64,000 nucleotides of DNA from Saposhnikovia divaricata (GCA_036435485.1 CM071598.1:179562148-179626147), one strand, 5' to 3'; numbered from the stretch's first letter, positions 34,045 to 46,259 are shown. Translations and numbers: made by a program. The notes: generated by a model not told the origin, from the letters alone.

Positions 34045-34283
34045 GATATCATTGATGTTTTTAGGTGTTTATAAAAGGTAATATCTTCAATTAAAAGTAA
34101 ATGTGAAAAAAGGCAATCGACTACTTACCATTAATTGTATTATGTTATTATTTATTTTAGGAGTTTTAATAGTATAGATATCATATATATTTTTCTTTAT
34201 AATGAAGGGTAAATAAGTAAATTCACTACGTACCAAAAAACAGGTACCAAAACTTTTAATATTTAGACTTTTATATAATAGTA

Positions 34284-35303
34284 CTAGTTTATAACCCGTG
34301 CGATGCACGTGTTTCTTTTGATATGTTATAAATTTTATTTTATTCTATATTTATGTTTTTATATAATCATTAATTTTAAAAATTATTTTAATATTAATTT
34401 AATAAAATTTGAAGTAAATTTAATAAATGATTTCCATTATTTAAAATTTATATAATAAAATTTTAAATTAAATATGTCGTTGACGGGATTCGAACCTTGA
34501 ATAATTAGTAAATTATTTTAATCATTAAACATACCTTATAATTAAATCTAATGGTTCTTATTAATTACTAAAAATCTAACGATAATATGATGTCATATTT
34601 TTTGGTATACGTTGTAAATTTATGTTTTAAATTAAAAGGCAGTGTATTTAATTAGAAAAGAAATATTAATGATTGAAAAATTATGATTGCAAAATTATGT
34701 TTTAAATTAAAAGATAACGTGTTTTAGTTAGAAAAGAAATATTAATGATTGGAAGATACGATATTTTAGGTGTGTATAAAGGGTAATATGTTCAATTAAA
34801 AGTAAACGTCTTTTAAATTGATTGAAAGATAAGATATTTAGGTATTTATTAAATTTGAGTTAATAGTACAATTATGTTTTTATGTAATTATCAATTTAAT
34901 AATTTTTTAAATTTTAATTTAATATATTTTAATATACTCATATTTACATATTATACTAATATTTTCTTATTATAAACACGTATAGGGATTTTTAATTTAT
35001 TTTATTAATAATTGAAAATATTATGTGATATTTTTGGGTATATATTAATGATTGTAAGATTAGTTTTTTTTTTAAAAAAAATGACGTATTTTAATTAGAA
35101 TGAAAATATTAATGATTTGAAGATATGGTATGCTTGATATTTTTATAAAAAGTAATATCTTCAAATAAAAGTAAATTTGAAAATGGCAAGGGCAAATTAT
35201 CATTAATTATGTCATTATTTATTTTCATAATTAGAATAACCAAACCGAAAATTAAACCGATAAATTTTCAATCTTTCGGCTTTAATATAATAGAATAGAT
35301 AGA
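34284..35303 (-). mobile_element. Non-autonomous Helitron B (1020 bp)
   Basis: On the minus strand it starts TCTATCTATTCTATTATATT (at 35303) and ends with the hairpin CGTGCATCGCACG (34297-34309), a short spacer and CTAG (34287-34284). The flanks are A (34283) and T (35304), the A/T target typical of Helitrons, with no TSD. It has no coding capacity. Internally it holds degenerate repeats of ATTAATGATTG and GATATTTT-type sequence. Confidence 0.75.
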
Positions 35304-35770
35304 TTTATTAGAAATTGTATTGTAATAACATTTTATGAATAAATTATTAACTTTACTTAATATTTTTTTAATATTAGTGGTTACAGTTTTAGTTATTTAA
35401 ATTTAAATTAATAATTATATACATTTCTTAATTGAATAACAACAAATGATTTTGTGAATATAATAAAATTTCCAATAATAACATTCAAATTACTTACAAG
35501 AAATTAGACACGCATCATTTAACCAAATATCATTTCCTTTGTATAATAAAATATACTATATTATTAATATAATATATTATTGAAAACTAATATAATATAA
35601 TATTATAATGAATATTAATATAATATAGTATATTATAGTATTGGAAATTATTATATTATAATATTATATTATAAATTAAGATGTTATATTAATATTATAT
35701 TACAAATTACATTATTGAAAATTATTACAATCTAATCTAATATTATATTATATAATATACTATCAATATA
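35304..35770 (+). other. AT-rich low-complexity DNA
   Basis: Dominated by overlapping AATATTATA/TATAATATA strings (35540-35760). No gene is seen. Confidence 0.8.
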
Positions 35771-36493
35771 AAAACAGACATGACGCAAAAAAGCAGAAAT
35801 AAGAATTCCGTTTCTGAGGCTATAACTTGTGTGAGTGTGAGATTGGGGTATATGATGTTGTTTTATGGATTATTGAGTTAATACAATTATTATATGATTG
35901 GATGGTGGTGTGACAACCTGGATACCTGATCCCGAATGTGTGGGTGTTACAAAAATGGTATTAGAGCAATAAGTTATAGTACTTGAAAACGAGAGTGTTA
36001 AGAGTTATGTATAAGAAAAAGAATAACATAAGAGCACATATAGAATTCGTTATTGGACTAGCGAATGTAGAACCATTAAGTAAGTTAAGATTGGGATGTT
36101 TACTTGAGGACTTATAGTATGAGCGGTAAAATCTTTAGAGACCAACAAAATGACGAGACGAGAGTTTAGAATAGTATATAAATTATCAAAGACCTGATAT
36201 AGGAGACAAAACAGAGTCTCGAGAGCAATTGAAACATACCCAATATCATTATTATAAAAGTATTCTCGAGAGCAATTGAATAGTATTCTTAACTTTTATC
36301 AAGGATAAAAGTTAAGAATACAAGTATGGAAACAATGCAGAACCTAGTTCTAATTACAACATAATTACAACATTATTCCACTTGTTGGGAAAACTCACAT
36401 CAACTGTATTTTTTATGATTTGAATATGTCAAAGATAGTACCAGAAGTCTAAAACGTTCATCTAACTTCCGCTGGTTATAAAGTTCTTCAAAT
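35771..36493 (+). other. Remnant LTR end, PBS and leader of a Ty3/gypsy element
   Basis: An LTR-like end (GTGTGGGTGTTACA, ending 35951) is followed by TGGTATTAGAGCA (35956-35968), an initiator tRNA-Met PBS with one change. The bases up to the CACTA end look like retrotransposon leader but contain no ORF. Confidence 0.55.
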
Positions 36494-36660
36494 CACTAGT
36501 ACAAAATAGGGCATATATGTCGGTTAAATAGACATTATACATCGACATTAATAACATTAAGATATGAAAAAACACTAGTTCAATTTCAATAAGACTATGT
36601 ATGTAGAGGAAGTAACATCTTAGAACCAGCAACTAAACAAATACCTATGCTTTCATTAAC

Positions 36661-36665
36661 ACTAA
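36661..36665 (+). repeat. Target-site duplication ACTAA of the Tork-type copia (right copy 40485-40489)
   Basis: ACTAA lies before TGTTAGAATG and again directly after the second LTR. Confidence 0.9.
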
Positions 36666-37087
36666 TGTTAGAATGCCTTGAATACTGTGCAAATGACGGT
36701 TACTGTGCAAATGGCGATTACTGTGCAAATGGCGGCTACTGTGCAAATAGTGGCTGGTGGGGCCCACGGGGGTTGTTGAAATAGTACAGCATAGTAACTT
36801 TCTATAATTTGTAAATAGGCTTGTTGTATTTCATTTCAAAACACACCTCAACACACAACTCTCTCTTCTCTCTCTTATATCTTCTCTGTGTAAGCTGCTA
36901 GACAGTCCATCTAGTAGGGAAGTCGGCTTAGCCCTCTTTCAGGAAGTGTCGGGTAGAAGGTATCTGAGGTGCACCTGAAAAATTCTGTAATATGTTTATC
37001 CTCAAGATCAGATCAATATAAACTAGTTTCTCTTCTGTATATAATTTTCTCTTTAAGTTTATCATCTTTCTTGCTTCCGTTATAACA
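36666..37087 (+). repeat. 5' LTR of the Tork-type copia (422 bp)
   Basis: TGTTAGAATGCCTTGAATAC ... TTGCTTCCGTTATAACA. It contains four 18-bp repeats (36683-36754) upstream of a TATA-like TTGTAAATAGGC (~36807). Confidence 0.93.
36683..36754 (+). repeat. 18-bp tandem repeat in the U3 region, 4 units
   Basis: Consensus TACTGTGCAAATGGCGGT, units at 36683, 36701, 36719 and 36737. The right LTR has five units (40062-40151). Position upstream of the TATA box suggests an enhancer role, as for the tandem boxes of Tnt1-type LTRs. Confidence 0.92.
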
Positions 37088-37241
37088 AACTGGTATCAGA
37101 GCTTTGGTTGAAGCTACTGTAAAATTTTTGCCAGAATTTTTTTTAAGCTCGCCGGAGAAGACGACACTGTTCAGGCGGAGTTACTGTTCTTCACCGGAGA
37201 AGATGACACTATTCATCACTGGAGAAGAAGGCACTATTCAC

Positions 37242-37346
37242 GGAACTGTTCACAAATACGGTACTGTTCACAAATACGACACTGTTCACGGCACTGTTCA
37301 TAAATATGCTATTGTTCACAAATACAGTACTGTTCACATATACGGT
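37242..37346 (+). repeat. 18-bp tandem repeats in the 5' leader
   Basis: About six units based on GGTACTGTTCACAAATAC, one shortened, between PBS and gag. One frame encodes repeated GTVHKY. The period equals that of the LTR repeat and the sequence is similar. Confidence 0.85.
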
Positions 37347-37358
37347 TCTGGGAGAAAG

Positions 37359-39920
37359 ATGTCTGGTGGTATTAACGTTAAGGTCGACAAATCAAGATGC
37401 GTGCCTTGTTAAAGCAACAAGGGCTCTGGGCGCCGTTGAACACAAAAATGGCTGCTTCTGGAAGCGCTGAGATGACCAATCTCGAAGAAAAGGAACACTC
37501 AACAATTATGTTGTGCCTTAAAGATGATATTATTACTGAAATTGCGGAGGAGTATACCGCGTATGGATTATGGTTAAAGCTTGAAAGTCTCTACATGACA
37601 AAATCTTTAACAAATAAGTTGCTTCTGAAGCAACGTCTGTTCAGTCTGCGAACGCAGGAAGGTATGCCTCTTCGAGATCACTTAGATCAATTAAACATAA
37701 TTTTATTAGAATTGCGTAATATTGATGTTAAAGTTGAAGATGAGGATGCTGCTTTGATTCTGTTACTTTCTTTACCATTATCGTATGAGAACTTTGTGCA
37801 ATCGTTTATTGTTGGTAAAGATACTATTTCTTTAGAGGAGGTTAGATCTGCTCTTCATTCTAGATAGCTACGCCATAAGGCGGCTGGTACAGGTGCAGAT
37901 AATCATGCTGCTGGGTTGGTAGCTAGCGGGAGTACCGGACATGGAAAGTCGGGGAAGTATAAATCCAAGAAACCAGCTTCTAAGGGTTCGAGAGCTAATG
38001 ATGTCTACAATTATTGTAAAGAGAAGGGACACTGGAAATCTGACTGTCCCGAGAAAAAGAAGCAACAGGATAAATTGACAGATATTGCTGCTGTAGTTGA
38101 TATCAATTGTGAAGAAGATATTGCTCTGGTTGTTGATGAGCACACACAACACTCTGATGTATGGATTCTTGACTCTGGAGCATCTTACCATATATGTCCC
38201 TGCAGGGAGTGGTTTACAACCTATGAGCAAGTAGACGGTGGCAATATTTCTATGGCTAACATTTTGCTTGTGAGACGGTTGGAATAGGCTCGATTAAAAT
38301 TCGGACAGATGATGGTAAATTCTGCACATTGAATGATGTTAGGCATGTTCCACTTATGACAAAGAATCTGATATCTTTGAGTATGTTAGACAAAAAGGGT
38401 TTCAGTTTTCAAGGTGAATGTGGAGTTCTACATGTCTACAAGGGTTCTAATGTGGTTTTGAAAGGTGTTAAACGTGGTACCTTGTATCTTCTTCAAGGTT
38501 CTACGTTATCAGGTTCTGTTGTTGTCGCCCTCGGAGAAGATTAAGAGGCTGAGAATTGATAATGGTCCGGAATTTTGCTCATCTGAGTTTGATGAGTTCT
38601 GTAAGGAAGGAGAAACATCGGTTGAAGGTATCAAGTATAAAGCTCGGTTAGTAGCTCGAAGGTTCACTCAGAAAGAGGGAGTAGATTAGAATGAGATTTT
38701 TTCACCAGTGGTCAGACACACCTCGATCAAGGTGCTACTAGCAATAGTTGCACATCAGAATCTGGAGCTTGAACAACTCGATGTGAAGATAGCTTTTCTT
38801 CATGGAGAGCTAGAGGAGGAGATATACATGACTCAGCCAGATGGTTTTCAGGTTCCTGGCAAAGAAGACTATGTGTGCAAGTTATTGAAGTCCTTGTATG
38901 GACTAAAGCAGTCTCCAAGGCAGTGGTACAAGAAATTTGATAGCTATATGATAGGTATTGGCTACACCAGGAGTCCGTATGATTGCTGTGTTTATCACAG
39001 TAAGACATCAAATGATTCTTTCATTTATCTGGTCCTGTATGTAGATGATATGTTGATAGCTGCAGAGAACAAGTCTGATATTCAGAAGTTGAAAGGTCTC
39101 CTCAGTGCTGAGTTTGAAATGAAAGATTTGGGTGCGGCTCGAAAAATTCTAGGAATGGAGATTTATAGGGATAGAAGCAAAAGAAAGCTCTTCTTGTCAC
39201 AGAAGGGATACATTCAGAAGATTTTGTCAAGGTTTGGCATGTCTACAGCAAAGCCCATAGATACTCTTAGTGCTGCAAATGCACATATGTCTGTCGCTTT
39301 TGTACCTAAGTCTGCTGAAGAAAAAGAGTACATGTCTCAGTGTTATTAGTAGGTTCATGGGTGATCCAGGCAAGGAGCACTAGCAAGCTGTGAAGAGGGT
39401 TTTTCGGTACTTAAAAGGTACGTCTGATGTTGGTCTCTTTTATGGAGGTGATACTGAGTGTTTGGTGACAGGGTTTTCACACTCTGATTTTACTGGAGAT
39501 GTTGACAGCAGAAGATCTATGACTGGTTATGCTTTCACTCTGGGTGGTTCGATTGTCAGTTGGAAAGATACTCTGCAACCTACAGTGACTTTGTCTACTA
39601 CAGAAGCAGAGTACATGGCATTGACAGAAGCCGCAAAAGAAGGAATCTGGTTGAAAGGATTGGTCAGTGATTTAGGTCTACATCGTGATCAGGCTACAGT
39701 ACTTTGTGACAGTCTCAGTGCAATCTGTTTAGCCAAGGATCAAGTCCATCATGAGTGGACTATGCACATAGATGTAAGATATCATTTTCTAAGAAGTGAT
39801 ACGAGAATTAAGGTGAGAAAAGTCGGTACTGCTAATAACCCAGCTGATATGCATACCAAGCCGGTTCCACATAGCAAGTTTCAACATTGTTTGGACTTTC
39901 TAAATGTTCGGAGTTGTTGA
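37359..39920 (+). pseudogene. Tork-type copia gag-pol remnant
   Basis: The gag start (MSGGINVKVDK) is at 37359, followed by a short deletion and MRALLKQQGLWAPL. An in-frame TAG (37865-37867) interrupts gag before the CCHC knuckle (CKEKGHWKSDCPEKKK) and protease (LDSGASYHICP). A frameshift follows near 38270. The GAG-pre-integrase segment then runs into LRIDNGPEF and straight into RT (KARLVARRFTQKEGVD), so much of the integrase is deleted. RT keeps YVDDMLIA (~39040) and RNase H keeps SDFTGDVDSRRSMTGY and STTEAEYMALTEA, with stops at ~38688 and ~39348. It cannot encode a working polyprotein. Confidence 0.9.
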
Positions 39921-40044
39921 CTGCCCTTTTGAGGGCAAAATCTGAGGCAGAAGAATTTTACCTGGTACATCTGGCATTATTATGATGCGTCTGGTACATC
40001 CGTTATCTGTTATTTGTGAGAGGATTCAAGTCAAGGTGGAGATT

Positions 40045-40484
40045 TGTTAGAATGCCTTGAATACTGTGCAAATGACGGTTACTGTGCAAATGGCGGTTAT
40101 TGTGCAAATGGCGGTTACTGTGCAAATGGCGGCTACTGTGTAAATAGTGGCTGGTGGGGCCCATGGGGGTTGTTGAAATAGTACAGCATAGTAACTTTCT
40201 ATAATCTATAAATAGGCTTGTTGTATTTCATTTCAAAACACACCTCAACACACAACTCTCTCTTCTCTCTCTTATATCTTCTCTGTGTAAGCTGCTAGAC
40301 AGTCCTTCTAGTAGGGAAGTCGGCTTAGCCCTCTTTCAGGAAGTGTCGGGTAGAACGTATCTGAGGTGCATCTGAAAAATTCTGTAATCTATTTATCCTC
40401 AAGATCATATCAATATAAACTAGTTTCTCTTCTGCGTATAATTTTCTCTTTACGTTTATCATCTTTCTTGCTTCCGTTATAACA
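40045..40484 (+). repeat. 3' LTR of the Tork-type copia (440 bp)
   Basis: Same ends as the 5' LTR. It is 18 bp longer because it has five repeat units (40062-40151) instead of four. It carries a cleaner TATA box, CTATAAATAGGC (~40205). Confidence 0.93.
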
Positions 40485-40489
40485 ACTAA

Positions 40490-41509
40490 AAAAACAGAAA
40501 ATATTTAAACTAGAAAATACTGATGAACGAAAGGATAAGGAGATGAGAAGAAGACAAAAATCGTATAAAATATAAACGATTTTTACAATGGAGAAAATTA
40601 CACGAACCAACATAAAACATAAAATCACTTGTAATTACAGGATATAGGGGGAGCAAATTATAAACCATTACCCAAATTTATAATGTTTTGGAACACAAAA
40701 AACCAATACGAGAGAGACAATTAGGGGAATTTAATTGTTAATTGTGACTAACGAGTTAGGGTTTATACATACCTAAAGTGAATTGTGGGCAATTGTTTGA
40801 AGAAAATTAGGGAATTGCTTCTTCAATACATTCGGACACGCGTTGATGATTACTTATTCTTCTTCTTGTTCAGATACCTTCTTCTTCTGCTTACGGAGTA
40901 ATAATGAGTAACAATCACAAACAAAGGAATTGAGAGGGCAATTGCTTTCTTTCTGTATACGATTTAAAGTAAAGAGTTTCTTTCTGTGCTTGAAGACAAA
41001 TTAGGGGAATTGCTTTTAGTCGTGCAAAGAGCTGGGGGGAAAGTTAGAGTGGGAGTTTGATTTTGGGGAAGACAGTCGAAAGTTGATCGACTCTGATTAG
41101 TGTAAATTAAAATGTTTTTATTTGAAAAATGAGAATATACGTCGGTTGTGAGAAAACCGTCATATATATAATCGTCTTATACGTCGGACACTATTAAACT
41201 GACGTGTATTGTCAATTATGCCACCAACTTTATACGACGGTTAAAATAAAATCGACGTAAAATTAAATATTATACGTTGACAAATATTAAACCAACGTAT
41301 ATGTTAACTATATATGTTGTCTTTTCTCTGAACCGACGAATAATGTCAACTATATATGTCGGCTTTTCTGCGAACCGACGTAAAAAGTGCTTTTTATGGA
41401 TAATATACGTCGCCTAAACAAAAACCCGACGTATAAAGTATTATATACGTCGATCTTTCTTATGTACGACGTAAAAGAGGTGACGTAAATGCCCAGTTTT
41501 GTACTAGTG
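40490..41509 (+). other. Right part of the CACTA element
   Basis: Non-coding. The last ~370 bp are packed with ACGTCGG and CCGACGT motifs in alternating orientation, ending at the terminal inverted repeat. Confidence 0.8.
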
Positions 41510-41586
41510 ATCTGTGTCTACGTGTGTGTGGGTGTGTATAGGTGTGGATTAATCGATGAATTGCTCCGACGAAAACAATTGTTTAA
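41510..41586 (+). other. Short unique flank between CACTA and Sirevirus copy 2
   Basis: A GT-rich stretch with no feature recognised. The pentamer before the LTR is TTTAA. Confidence 0.6.
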
Positions 41587-42095
41587 TGTTAGGCCGAATA
41601 CACAATTAATAATCAACTTTGTATGAGAGATTAACAAGTAAAAGCATTTATGCACTTAAAAAACTTCTTGTATTTCGAACCCTCTTCGTGATGTAAAATA
41701 TCACAAAGAGCTGCTAGGTTACAATAAAGATAATTCGTTATCGATACCCTTCTAGGGTTAACCTATCTGTATTTATATAACATACAACTACGATACAATC
41801 TCTAATTGATATTCCTAATAATCAGCTATACAATGATATCAATTACAGATTGTCACATGTCTCCTATGTCAACTCGATCTCTTTGATAGCTATCCAATCT
41901 TCAAAGATATCGCTTCCATAATAAGTCTTCAATCACTGTTGAACAATAGACGCGCTTCCTCCAGACAGAGTTTGACAAACTCTGTCGAGCTTCCACCTGT
42001 CAGAGTTTACTCAAACTCTGACTGCTTCCAGCTAAACTCTGATAACTCCCTGTAACACTTAAACACTGATTAAAACACATCAATTATATTTAACA
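41587..42095 (-). repeat. 3' LTR of Sirevirus copy 2 (509 bp)
   Basis: Left edge TGTTAGGCCGAATACAC and right edge ATTATATTTAACA, the inverse of 9177-9685 and of equal length. The palindromic CAGAGTTT/AAACTCTG pairs are kept (~41968-42022). Confidence 0.92.
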
Positions 42096-42251
42096 ATCTC
42101 CCCCAACTTGTTCATTAGCAAAAAAATGCACAAGTTAATGACAATAATTGATGATGTCAAAACAAATAGACAAATACAGTGTTTATACAAATTCAGAGTT
42201 TAAGCTTCTACTCAATAAAAACTACAGAGAATAAGAAAATTCTTACAGAAC

Positions 42252-45200
42252 TTAATCTCTTATCATTTCAAGATCTGGCATGGTTCTGAGATAATCAATC
42301 AGCAATCTTCTTTCTGCATTTTCAAGTTCAATCTTCATAGCTTCTTTAATTTCTCTCAGCTGAGAATCACTTTCATCTGTCTGGTAGATTGCAGCCCTAA
42401 GATCATAAATCTTGTTCCTTCTCATCTCATTTCCCAGTCTAATAAATTTGACTTTTTCTGCCTGTGAATTGAAGTCAAGTACTGTGATTCCCAAATCAGT
42501 CTTTAACTTTGCAGTACCTTTCTTCATTTCAATGAGATTGCCTTTGTAATCCCTGTACTTAGGAATATATCTGCTATTGTATTTCTGTCCTCTGATTGCC
42601 AGATTCTGAGTCATTTTCTGTCTGGGCACATTAGCAACTGATTGAGTCCTTCGACTATTCACCTTGAGAAGATATAGAACATACTCTAGTTCTTCCCAAC
42701 ATTTCAAGCCAATATCATCCTCACCAACTTTAAATACTGTCCCATCAGCCATGAAGTATAAAAGAAAATCCTTGTCTAAACTCTTCTGATGAACTAACTG
42801 TACTGATTCCAGTCTGTCCAAACTCTCTTGAGGAACACCACGATCTGGAACAGCCAGTGAAGAAGGATCTCTAAGACCAGTATATTGCCTTTTATCTCTT
42901 TGTGAACCTAGTCCACCTTTATTATTACCAACCTTGCCAGATAAAGCTTTTCCATCAGAAACATTCATTGAGACTCTAGATAATACATTTGGATCATGAA
43001 TTGTTCCTTTTCCAAAAACAGATTTCAACTGTAAAGAGTGTAAAGGTGTGATCATTGCTTGTGATGCAACAGAAGTTGTAACTTTCTTCTGTGAGCTTTC
43101 TCCTTCAACGCCTTTTAGCTTGAGTTTAGCCTCTGCTGCAATTGCTTCCTTTGAAAACCGAGAACTTTGACTAACATCAGTCCTTTCTCTAATCACAACA
43201 CCTTTAACAACAGGTCTAGGAGCTTTTCCTCTTTGTACCTTACCAGACTTTAAAGCTTTAAGATGTTCTTCTTGTAAACTCTTTTCCTCAGCTTCAATGT
43301 CCTCAATCGTAACTCCTTCCTCATTTTCTTCAATGAACAGCTTAGCAGCCAATTCTTCATCAGTTTGTGGATTAGAAGGTAACAGCAAACTCTTGGTCCT
43401 TGAAGTACCTTGAGTATCAGTATTTCTCTCAACAGACTGTGATTTTGATGACTTGCTAGTTCTCAGAGTTTGAGCCTCTTCAGCCTTGTTCTTTCCTTTA
43501 CTACTTCCAGCACTATCCCTTCTGACAACTCTCGCCCCCTTTTTGACATCATCAGGCATAAGGATAGAAGTAATTAACTCCAGGGAGGTAGCAATAGAAT
43601 CAATTTTAGCAGATAAGTCAGACTGGTTCTCTTCAACTTTAGTCAGCCTGGCAAAGAGATTGTCTTGAGCTTTAGAGAATTTTGTAGTCACTAGTTTTGA
43701 ATCTCTTTCCATCTTCATCTCTCTAGCTACAACCTCATTTCGCAAAGCAGTGATTGCCAAAGTAGTATCATCAAATCTTCTATCCAGAGTTTTGACTTGA
43801 ACTACAGTTGCTTTCAAGCAAGAAAGAATCTCTGGATTGGAAATAGTATCGGCATTTTTCTTTACAAAATCAGTTGTTCTTCCTCGTGGAAAAATACAAT
43901 CTTCTTTGTACCATTCAGCAGCATTCTTTGCAAATTGTGCTCTCTCAACTTCATGAGAAGTACAAGGTTGAGGGAAAGGTCTATGTTTATTATCTGTTTG
44001 TACTGGTGTACTCAGAGAAGCATCAGAGTTTGCACTACTTTCACCTTTAGATTCAACACTTGTAGCTTTAACAGGTTCATCTTCAGCCATAGGTTTAACA
44101 ATTTCATCTGTAGGCTTGTCTAGATTTTCTCCATGTTGCTCAGGCTTAGCAAGAGGCATAGACTGAGAAGTCACCTTGGTTGCCTGATCAATTTCTTCAC
44201 CTTCTTCAACAGTTTGGTGAGCATCAGATATTAACTCAGTATGAGATGCCACAGCTTCAGAAAGAACAGCCGTAGGTTGATCAGCTACACCAATATCAGA
44301 GATAGGATCAGAGAATGGCATAAATGAGTCAGGAATATCATTTATTGGAGAAACACCATCTCTTGCATCCTCTTCTGCAGGAATTTTGTCCTCTGCAGGC
44401 ACTTCATCCTCTGCAGGTATTTCAGGTATTTCAGCCTTTTCAACCTCAACAGGAGGTGTTTGCTGTGAAACGACCTCTGGAGCTTCAATATCTTCATCCA
44501 CAGAATCAGAGAATATCAGTTTTCTTCGTCTTGCTAGAGGTACATTATCTGAATCCTATTCACTAGATGGTGACTTAGGCATTTTTGTCCGAGCTTTCAT
44601 TCTTTTCACCCTTCTAGTGTAAACAGCTTCAGGAGATTTCCGTTTTGATTTTCTTTGTGTCTCTTCCGCCTGCTTTAGACTTGCATGTCGTTTAGTAATT
44701 GCCTTCTTAACTCTTTGTACATTAGACTGTGATGCTGGTGGAGATTGTGACGAATCAGAGTTTGTGTGTGGAGTGGGTGAAGGTTGTTTTGTAGGTGCTG
44801 ACTGAGCAGGTGATTCAGTGTTTGGTTCTGGTTGAGGTTCAGGATGTGGTTCAGGTTGTTGTTGTTGTTCAGGTTCATGTTGTTGTGGTTCTTGTTGATC
44901 TTGTTGTGGTTCAGGTTGTTGTGGTTGTTGTGGTTGATTGAGAAAATTTCGTAGAGCAAGAGGCATGACAAAAGCAGGAAGATTTGCTTTACCAACATCC
45001 TTGTTAGTCATATCAGAGAATATTCGCTTATTGACTCTAAAAGGATCAATTTCATCAGTATCATCAATTTCAAGACCAGGTACACAAGCATTGAACAACA
45101 TTTGACAAAAACGAGTATAATAAACAGTAGTAGATTCTGACAGTTTATCACCTAAGCTCATCAGAACATGTCGACCAAAATCAGAATTAGTACCATAGAG

Positions 45201-45722
45201 CAGAGAATACCCGATTTGGAGACTGTCTATTGGAATGGCATCCCAGTTGGTGACTTTCTTCTGGAACGTCCTTGTTATGCAATCAAAGAAGAAGTTCCAT
45301 TCCTTTCTGAGATTTGGTCTCTTTATACCGCCAAGCTTGTCAAGAGATTCCATGTAACCTATCTCTTGTAGCATCTCTCTCAGATAAGTTTCATTCACCA
45401 GAGTATAAGAAGTATGTGTGTCAAACCCCATTGTATCTCGTATAGTCTGTGGAGTAATCACATAATCTTGGCCTTCGTAAGTGAAGATAATGGTAGGAGT
45501 TCCACTCTCTCCTCCATCCTCATAAACTGAATTCTGCCAGAAAGTAGCAATTTGAGACAAAGAAAGAGTAGCAGGTCCGACCAGAGCTTGGCCAATCTCT
45601 GAATCCCTCAAGAAGTTCTGCATGAGATGAAACGGTTCTGGAACGCGTTGATGATTGAGTGGAGCTTCATAGTTGTTAGGAACAAACCGTAAACCAAGAG
45701 CAGTGAATGCTTTAGATGCCAT
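42252..45722 (-). pseudogene. Downstream (env-position) ORF of Sirevirus copy 2, one in-frame stop
   Basis: Same start (ATG 45722) and domain order as 5519-9031, and in the same frame throughout. It is interrupted only by a TAG at 44556-44558 after residue 388, where copy 1 has GAG. Compared with copy 1, the N-terminal ~260 residues differ at about 12% and the C-terminal ~190 at about 7%. The low-complexity region (44790-44940) and PAED repeats (44330-44410, three units instead of four) vary in length. Because only one stop exists, it may have been inactivated recently or after transposition. Confidence 0.9.
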
Positions 45723-46154
45723 TGAGTTAAGAAATTTGCAAGAATTTCCAAGAGATATGTATGTAGAAAAGGTGTTTGCGTGAATGCCCAAGTGAAAAAT
45801 AAGAGAACTGTGAGATGTAATAATAAAACACAATCGTTTGGACACAAAAGTGATTAAAGTAATGAAAAACTCAATCTCTTATGTAACAAACACTCAATCA
45901 GTTCCTTGATTAATGTGTAGTGGGACACGATAATAGGTAAGTGGGACACATTAAAGGGCGAGTGGGTCACGTGCGCTTATTTCTAAGAAGAGTATATTAA
46001 AAATTAAAACATTAAAATATTTGATTTAAACAAAAATCAAATAATACTCTCTTAAAATATCTGGACCCAAGTAAAACCAGAATTTGAAGCGTTTACCTGT
46101 TGCCTTTAATAACCAGAATTCGAAGCGTTTAAGAACTTCGTTCTTACCCTTCTC

Positions 46155-46162
46155 TATTTAAG
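46155..46162 (+). promoter_or_regulatory. TATA-like box of the antisense ORF, copy 2
   Basis: TATTTAAG within CTCTATTTAAGGCCTAGAG, 105 bp before the ATG, identical in spacing to copy 1. Confidence 0.5.
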
Positions 46163-46259
46163 GCCTAGAGACTTGCTCAGATTATTTCATTAAACCTTTA
46201 ACCTTTCAGTCTCCCCTATAAAATCACAAACCCTTCAAACCAAATACTCTTGAAAAACA

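Larger units (their letters stand above)
30818..34283 (-). mobile_element. Helitron-like element A, broken by gypsy-1 and a solo LTR
   Basis: The fragment starts in the palindrome CGTGCGATGCACG (30818-30830), the terminal hairpin seen intact in Helitron B, and continues as AT-rich DNA sharing many segments with B (GATTGATGTTTTTAGGTGT, AAAAGTAAATGT, GGTACCAAAA). It is interrupted by the solo LTR (31674-34044) and ends ...TTTATATAATAGTA, which read on the minus strand resembles the TC(T)A-CTATTATA-AAAG starts of plant Helitrons. The CTAG end was separated by gypsy-1 and lies outside the window. No Rep/helicase is encoded, so it is non-autonomous, ~1.1 kb without insertions. Confidence 0.6.
36666..40484 (+). 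mobile_element. Internally deleted Tnt1/Tork-type Ty1/copia element (3819 bp)
   Basis: Two LTRs (422 and 440 bp), a 5-bp TSD, an initiator tRNA-Met PBS (37091-37102, TGGTATCAGAGC) and a PPT (AAGGTGGAGATT, 40033-40044) are all present. The coding region has lost most of the integrase and is frameshifted, so mobility would need proteins from another element. It lies inside the CACTA element. Confidence 0.93.
36494..41509 (+). mobile_element. CACTA (En/Spm-type) DNA transposon, non-autonomous
   Basis: Terminal inverted repeats CACTAGTACAAAATAGGGCA at the left and, inverted, CACTAGTACAAAACTGGGCA at the right. The subterminal zones (36515-36560, 41125-41485) carry many direct and inverted copies of TACGTCGG-type motifs, as expected for CACTA transposase binding. 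The flanking 3-bp sequences (AAT and ATC) do not match, so the TSD is lost or a flank is rearranged. No transposase is visible; 3.8 kb of the interior is a later copia insertion. Confidence 0.85.

Noticed and set aside
37091..37102. tRNA-like matches at TGGTATCAGAGC sites
   Set aside because: These are primer-binding sites; no cloverleaf follows.
37104..37412. 102-codon ORF before Tork-type gag
   Set aside because: It is the repetitive leader read in one frame and merges with the gag start; treated as leader repeats.
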